10,619 bases of DNA from an uncultured Propioniciclava sp. (GTDB taxonomy: Bacteria; Actinomycetota; Actinomycetes; Propionibacteriales; Propionibacteriaceae), in the NCBI GenBank assembly GCA_937872005.1, contig CALMPQ010000178.1:1-10619 (forward strand). The letters run 5' to 3'. The position numbers and the translations under genes are program-made. Positions 7,371 to 10,619 of the stretch are shown piece by piece. The notes beneath the pieces are model-generated. The model ran no database searches. It was not told the DNA's origin and worked only from the letters and a program-made list of their open reading frames with translations. Each line of letters begins with the position of its first letter. The stretch's first letter is position 1.

Positions 7371-7431
7371 CACAGGCTCTCGGCGCTGGGAAGGCGGGCT
7401 CTCGGCGCTGGGAACACAGGCTCTCGGCGCT
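7371..7431. repeat. Tandem direct repeat, 22-nt period, about 2.6 units
   Basis: GGCTCTCGGCGCTGGGAA occurs at 7375-7392 and 7397-7414, and its first 13 nt again at 7419-7431; the starts are exactly 22 nt apart. The linkers alternate CACA / GGCG / CACA. The array fills the whole gap between two convergent genes, beginning just after the kinase stop and ending on the stop codon of the DUF1707 gene (last repeat base = 7431). No self-complementary stem is evident, so it is not an ordinary terminator. Function unknown. Confidence 0.85.
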
Positions 7432-8150
7432 TAGGCCGGGGGCAGCTCGGGCATGCCGGGGCGGCCCTTGGTGAGGAACTTCTCGGCCTTGCGGCGATCG
7501 GAGTCCTTGGGGTTGCGGACCTTGATCTGGCCGGTCGTCCGCCCGCGGAGGATGATGCGTGGCTTGCCGCGCTGGGCGCGGGTCCGGATGCCACGGGCCT
7601 CGACGTAGCTCGCCTCGGCCTGGGCGGCGCCCGTGTCGACCCCCCACCCCTCGGGGACGATGATGGTCAGCGTTCCCCAGTCGTTGATCATCAACACGAG
7701 GTCGATCACCTTCGACGCCGGCACGGCCTCGGTGAAGTCGAGCCACGCGCCGCCGATCGACGTGTGCAGTTCGAGGAACGGCGGCACGACCCACGGGCCG
7801 GCAACGGTCAGCTCCTTCCAGCCCTCGCGCTCGAGGACGAGCGGGTCGTCCCAGGTGTAGCCGGGGCCCTCACCGGCCGGGGCGTCACTGTCGAGCAACT
7901 CCGCCAGGCGGGCGGCCGGCAGCAGGTCCTCCAGCACGGACGTGAGGTCGGCGCGGGTCACGGCGTGCAGGGCCCGGGGGATGCGGCCCTCGAGCTCGTC
8001 AAAGGTGATCCGCTCGTCGGCGGCGGCATTGCGCAGGGCTTCCAGGGCGAGTTCGCGCTGGGTCGTGCCGACGCGCAGGTGTCCATCGGACGGTGGGGTG
8101 GGGGGAGACGGAACCATGCTCACGGCGTCCAAACTAGCGAAGGTGGTCAT
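7431..8150 (-). CDS. DUF1707 domain protein with LiaF-like C-terminal region
   Basis: 239 residues, no membrane segment or signal peptide. After a Pro/Ser-rich start (12-21), residues about 25-77 form a DUF1707 domain (LRVGTTQRELALEALRNA, then ERITFDELEGRI and TRADLTSVLEDLL), a short helical domain common at the N-terminus of actinobacterial proteins. Residues about 125-205 (SIGGAWLDFTEA, WGTLTIIVPEGWGV, IILRG) resemble the beta-helical fold of LiaF/cell-wall-antibiotic-response proteins, as judged by eye. The tail is Lys/Arg-rich. ATG 8150 overlaps the permease stop as ATGA and has AAGGGG 5 nt upstream; the long open frame upstream is a shadow of the permease. Co-translation with an ABC exporter suggests a regulatory or accessory role at the envelope. 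Specific function unknown. Confidence 0.8.
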   Translation of the reverse strand: MTTFASLDAVSMVPSPPTPPSDGHLRVGTTQRELALEALRNAAADERITFDELEGRIPRALHAVTRADLTSVLEDLLPAARLAELLDSDAPAGEGPGYTWDDPLVLEREGWKELTVAGPWVVPPFLELHTSIGGAWLDFTEAVPASKVIDLVLMINDWGTLTIIVPEGWGVDTGAAQAEASYVEARGIRTRAQRGKPRIILRGRTTGQIKVRNPKDSDRRKAEKFLTKGRPGMPELPPA

Positions 8151-9319
8151 CGTTGCCCCTTGAGCGCGTCCCGCAACGACACCATGCCGTTGACCTGCAG
8201 CAGGCTCGAGCGGTACAGCCGGGCCCCGAGCCAGATCGTGAAGGCGGCGAAGGCGAAGTTGAGGCCGAGGGCGAGGGCGGCGTCCCACCAGTGGGCGTCG
8301 CCCTCGAACAGGCGCACCGGCATGATGATCGAGCTGACCACGGGCACGTACGACAGCGCCGTGCGCCAGACGCCCTCGGCCATGAACGCCGCGAAGTAGG
8401 CGACCATCAGGATCATCATCAGCGGCATGGTCGTGTTGCCGATGTCTTCCTGGCGGGACGCCATGGCGCCGGTCCCTGCCCACACGCACGCCAGGGCGAG
8501 GAAGCCGGCCAGGAAGAACGCGACGTACCACCCCGCCGACTCGCCGAGCGCCGGCACGAAGGTGCTGTACTCGGTGAACGAAAGGCCGATGAGTCCGACG
8601 GCGACGAAGAGCACCATCTGGCCCAGCGCCATGATCGTGTTGCCGATCACCTTGCCGGCGAGCAGCTGCGACGTGGGGATGGCCGAGGCCAGGATCTCGA
8701 CGATCCGGTTCTGCTTCTCCTCCACGACGCTGGTGGCGATCTGCATGCCGAAGCCCAGCGCCGACATCAGGAACAGGATCGCGAACACGAACCCGACGGC
8801 CATCGCGATCGACGCGCGCGCGGCATCGCCCTGCATCAGCTCGGTGGTGAGGGCCGCGCCACGGGTGAGCGCGTCGAGGGTCTGGCCGGTGGGGGCCAAC
8901 TGCTCGGCGATGACCGTCTCGCGCACGGCCGTCGGCAGTGCGGCGTCGAGGGTGGAGGAGGCGTCCTTGAAGTAGGTGAGCGTCCAGCCGTCGGGGCCGG
9001 GCTCGAGCCAGGCGCGCACGTCGTCGGCGGCCAGCGCGGCGCGGGCGGCCTCGGCATCGGCGACCTCGACGGCGACGATCGTGTCCCTGGTCAGGGGGTT
9101 GGCCGCCAAGGACGCCCCGGCCGCGGCGACGGCCGCTGCGGCCCGGTCGTCGGTGACGACGACCTTGAACTCGGTCGCCCGGCCGAGGAACCACATCTGG
9201 AACAGCATGATGCCGACGATGAGCAGCACCGACACGATGGTCGAGATGACGAACGACTTGTCGGTCAGCTTGGCCATCACCTCGCGGCCGGCGACGATCG
9301 TCCACGCGTTGCGGGTCAT
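8147..9319 (-). CDS. ABC-2 type transporter permease (NatB/YhaP-like)
   Basis: 390 residues with the ABC-2 membrane-3 layout: one N-terminal helix (about 22-45), a large external domain (about 50-165), then a cluster of about five or six helices (172-190, 225-248, 262-283, 297-315, 318-335, 347-367). The cytosolic coupling segment VVEEKQNRIVEILASAIPTSQLLAGK (198-223) is the family hallmark. Such permeases dimerise and pair with one ATPase to export ions, lipids, peptides or drugs; NatB-type members have been linked to sodium export, but the substrate here is not readable. ATG 9319 is preceded by a near-ideal ribosome binding site and overlaps the ATPase stop as ATGA; the downstream DUF1707 gene is joined the same way. 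All three genes are thus one coupled operon. Confidence 0.9.
   Translation of the reverse strand: MTRNAWTIVAGREVMAKLTDKSFVISTIVSVLLIVGIMLFQMWFLGRATEFKVVVTDDRAAAAVAAAGASLAANPLTRDTIVAVEVADAEAARAALAADDVRAWLEPGPDGWTLTYFKDASSTLDAALPTAVRETVIAEQLAPTGQTLDALTRGAALTTELMQGDAARASIAMAVGFVFAILFLMSALGFGMQIATSVVEEKQNRIVEILASAIPTSQLLAGKVIGNTIMALGQMVLFVAVGLIGLSFTEYSTFVPALGESAGWYVAFFLAGFLALACVWAGTGAMASRQEDIGNTTMPLMMILMVAYFAAFMAEGVWRTALSYVPVVSSIIMPVRLFEGDAHWWDAALALGLNFAFAAFTIWLGARLYRSSLLQVNGMVSLRDALKGQR
8156..8161 (-). promoter_or_regulatory. Ribosome binding site of the DUF1707 gene
   Basis: On the minus strand AAGGGG stands 5 nt before ATG 8150, within the last codons of the permease. It supports that start over the in-frame ATG 33 nt further on. 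Confidence 0.6.
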
Positions 9320-10197
9320 GCCGTCACCTCCTGGTAGATCTCGCCCAGGCTCGGGCGAAGGCGGGTCAGTTCGTGCACGGTGCCGCGGCGCAGGGCCTCG
9401 GCGAGCAGGGAGTTCTCGGCGCCGGTTTCGAGGAACTCGATCAGGGCGGTCGTCCCGTCGACGTCGTCGACGCGCACCCCGGTGAGGTCGCGCACCCAGC
9501 CGACGTCGGCGTCCATGGCGAGGCGGTGCCGGACGCGGCCGCGGGAGCGCAGCTCGTCGGCGGTGCCGGCGGCGACGAGGCATCCCTTGGCGAGGATCGC
9601 CAAGCCGTCGCACAGCCGATCGATCAGGTCGAGCTGGTGGCTGCTGAACAGCACCGGGACGCCCCGGGCTGCGTGGTCTCGGAGGAGGTCGGCCATCGCG
9701 TGGACGGCGTCGGGGTCGAGCCCCGAGAAGGGCTCGTCGAGGATGAGCAGGTCGGGCTGGGTCATCACGGCGGCCGCGATCTGGACGCGCTGCTGGTTGC
9801 CGAGGGAGAGCTTCTCGAGGTGGTCCTTGGCGCGGGCGGCGAGCCCGAAGCGGTCGAGCAGGTCGAGGGCCTCGGCGCGGGCGGCGACCGCCTCGGCGCC
9901 CCGGAGGCGGGCCAGGTACACGAGCTGGTCGATGATGCGCTGCTTGGGGTAGAGGCCGCGCTCCTCGGGCATGTAGCCGGTGTGGCGGCGGACGGCCGCG
10001 GTGATCGGGGCGCCCTGCCAGCGGACCTCGCCGGTGTTGGGGGCGAGCAGCCCCATCACCATCCGCATCGTGGTGGTCTTGCCGGCGCCGTTGCCGCCGA
10101 CGAACCCGATCATCTGACCGGGTGGCACCGTGAACGAGACGTCGTCAACGGCGGTCAGGTCGCCGAACCGTCGGGTGAGGTGGCTGATCTCGAGCAT
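9316..10197 (-). CDS. ABC transporter ATP-binding protein (NatA-like)
   Basis: 293 residues, the cytosolic ATPase of an ABC-2 exporter. Walker A is GGNGAGKTT (34-42), the signature is LSLGNQQ (130-136, in place of LSGGQ), Walker B is LLILDEP (150-156), the D-loop follows as SGLDP, and the switch histidine is His187 (SSHQ). The Q-loop position reads YMPEERGLYP (75-84), with glutamate for glutamine, as in many homologues of this subfamily. The C-terminal about 75 residues match the extra domain (DUF4162-like) seen after NatA-type ATPases. ATG 10197 is fixed by an in-frame TAG 9 nt upstream. That TAG is part of a TAGCGT -10 box placed for leaderless transcription, so this gene heads the three-gene operon. 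Its partner permease overlaps by ATGA. Confidence 0.93.
   Translation of the reverse strand: MLEISHLTRRFGDLTAVDDVSFTVPPGQMIGFVGGNGAGKTTTMRMVMGLLAPNTGEVRWQGAPITAAVRRHTGYMPEERGLYPKQRIIDQLVYLARLRGAEAVAARAEALDLLDRFGLAARAKDHLEKLSLGNQQRVQIAAAVMTQPDLLILDEPFSGLDPDAVHAMADLLRDHAARGVPVLFSSHQLDLIDRLCDGLAILAKGCLVAAGTADELRSRGRVRHRLAMDADVGWVRDLTGVRVDDVDGTTALIEFLETGAENSLLAEALRRGTVHELTRLRPSLGEIYQEVTA
9327..9332 (-). promoter_or_regulatory. Strong ribosome binding site of the permease gene
   Basis: Minus strand AGGAGG, continuing as AGGAGGTGA, lies 7 nt before ATG 9319 inside the ATPase coding end. It is the best match to the 16S anti-SD in the window and suggests high permease translation independent of coupling. 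Confidence 0.75.
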
Positions 10198-10277
10198 GGC
10201 TTCACGCTAGTGACGCGGGGGTGTCGGTCGGATCAGCCAGGTGGCGGAGATGGCGGGGCCAGGTGGCTGGGTTTGGT
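10198..10277. other. Intergenic gap between response regulator and ABC operon
   Basis: 80 nt containing the ABC operon -10 box at its low end and two copies of GCCAGGTGGC (10236-10245 and 10258-10267), 22 nt apart. CAGCCA (10234-10239) can pair with TGGCTG (10264-10269) across a long loop. This may hold a weak terminator for the regulator gene or a binding site upstream of the ABC promoter; neither is established. Confidence 0.4.
10204..10209 (-). promoter_or_regulatory. Candidate leaderless -10 box (TAGCGT) for the ABC operon
   Basis: On the minus strand TAGCGT is followed by 6 nt (GAAGCC) and then ATG 10197. No Shine-Dalgarno sequence precedes the ATG. The layout matches those before pheA and serS. 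The -35 region is weak. Confidence 0.5.
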
Positions 10278-10619
10278 TCAGCCTTGCGGTGGAGATCCGG
10301 CCAGTCCGTGCCGGTACGCGTGCACCACGAGCTGGACGCGGTCGCGCAGGCCGAGCTTCATCAGGCAGTTGCTGACGTGGGTCTTGACCGTGGCCTCACC
10401 GAGGTACAGCTCGGCGGCGATCTCGGCGTTGGACAGCCCCCGGGCGACGGCCTGGAGCACGTCGTTCTCCCGGTCGGTGAGGTGGGGATCTGTGCTCGGG
10501 GCCGGGGGAGGGGTGACCGGGGCCGGGGCGTCCGTGGCTTGGCGGATGACGCGGAGGGTGACCTCGGGGGCGAGCAGGGCGTGGCCGTGCGCCGTGGCGC
10601 GGACGGCCTCGACGAGGTG
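10278..10619 (-). CDS. NarL/LuxR-family response regulator, C-terminal part (gene continues past the window)
   Basis: The frame is open from the window edge to TGA at 10280-10278, giving 113 residues. The visible part starts at the end of a receiver domain and its linker (LVEAVRATAHGHALLAPEVT), typical of NarL-type regulators, then a Pro-rich linker (about residues 32-42 of the fragment). It ends in a complete LuxR helix-turn-helix: LTDRENDVLQAVARGLSNAEIA, LYLGEATVKTHVSNCLMKLG and LRDRVQLVVHAYRHG. It binds DNA after phosphorylation by a cognate sensor kinase, presumably encoded upstream beyond the window. The phosphoacceptor aspartate is outside the visible part. It is transcribed toward the ABC operon, 80 nt away, making that operon a plausible target. 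Confidence 0.92.
   Translation of the reverse strand, partial: HLVEAVRATAHGHALLAPEVTLRVIRQATDAPAPVTPPPAPSTDPHLTDRENDVLQAVARGLSNAEIAAELYLGEATVKTHVSNCLMKLGLRDRVQLVVHAYRHGLAGSPPQG

Noticed and set aside
7371..7431. CRISPR-like array
   Set aside because: The spacing between repeats is only 4 nt, there are fewer than three full units, and no cas gene is present.
8151..9305. N-terminal extension of the DUF1707 frame through the permease region
   Set aside because: Low-complexity Arg-rich translation in a shadow frame of the permease; the ATGA-linked ATG at 8150 with a ribosome binding site is the real start.

Overview
The window comes from a high-GC actinobacterial chromosome. Base composition, frequent GTG starts, ATGA/GTGA gene overlaps, an MptB-type polyprenol-phosphomannose mannosyltransferase, and promoters that put a TANNNT -10 box 6-7 nt before a start codon (leaderless transcripts) all fit. 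The pheA / PAP2-diacylglycerol kinase / serS neighbourhood and lipomannan synthesis suggest Propionibacteriaceae or relatives; this placement is inference. I see no rRNA, tRNA, CRISPR array, transposase or phage gene. Coding is dense and looks like ordinary chromosome.

Layout. (1) 1-137: last 44 codons of an unrecognised plus-strand gene. (2) 186-2722, plus: mptB-like GT-C mannosyltransferase overlapping pheA (prephenate dehydratase with ACT domain) at a GTGA; pheA also has its own apparent leaderless promoter inside the mptB end. (3) 2723-2853: convergent spacer with several small inverted repeats. (4) 2854-4398, minus: a one-chain fusion of a PAP2 phosphatase domain with a diacylglycerol/sphingosine-kinase-like domain. 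(5) 4399-4463: divergent promoter region. (6) 4464-7369, plus: serS, a CPBP intramembrane protease homologue 3 nt after it, and an APH(6)/hydroxyurea-type small-molecule kinase joined by ATGA. (7) 7371-7431: a 22-nt-period direct repeat, about 2.6 units, filling the next convergent gap. (8) 7431-10197, minus: three-gene operon of ABC ATPase, ABC-2 permease and a DUF1707 protein, each junction an ATGA overlap. (9) 10278 to the window edge, minus: C-terminal part of a NarL/LuxR-type response regulator.

How the genes relate. mptB and the PAP2-DAGK fusion both point to cell-envelope glycolipid and lipid metabolism. pheA and serS are housekeeping genes for phenylalanine synthesis and tRNA charging. 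The ABC exporter with the DUF1707 protein, whose C-terminal half resembles the LiaF/cell-wall-antibiotic-response fold, downstream of a NarL-type regulator, looks like an envelope-stress or export module; its substrate cannot be read from sequence.

The points most worth a second look are the 22-nt repeat at 7371-7431, the repeated TANNNT-N6/7-start leaderless architecture, the tightly coupled ABC/DUF1707 operon next to a LiaR-like regulator, and the structured low-GC patch at 2776-2855. None of these is clearly a new biological system.
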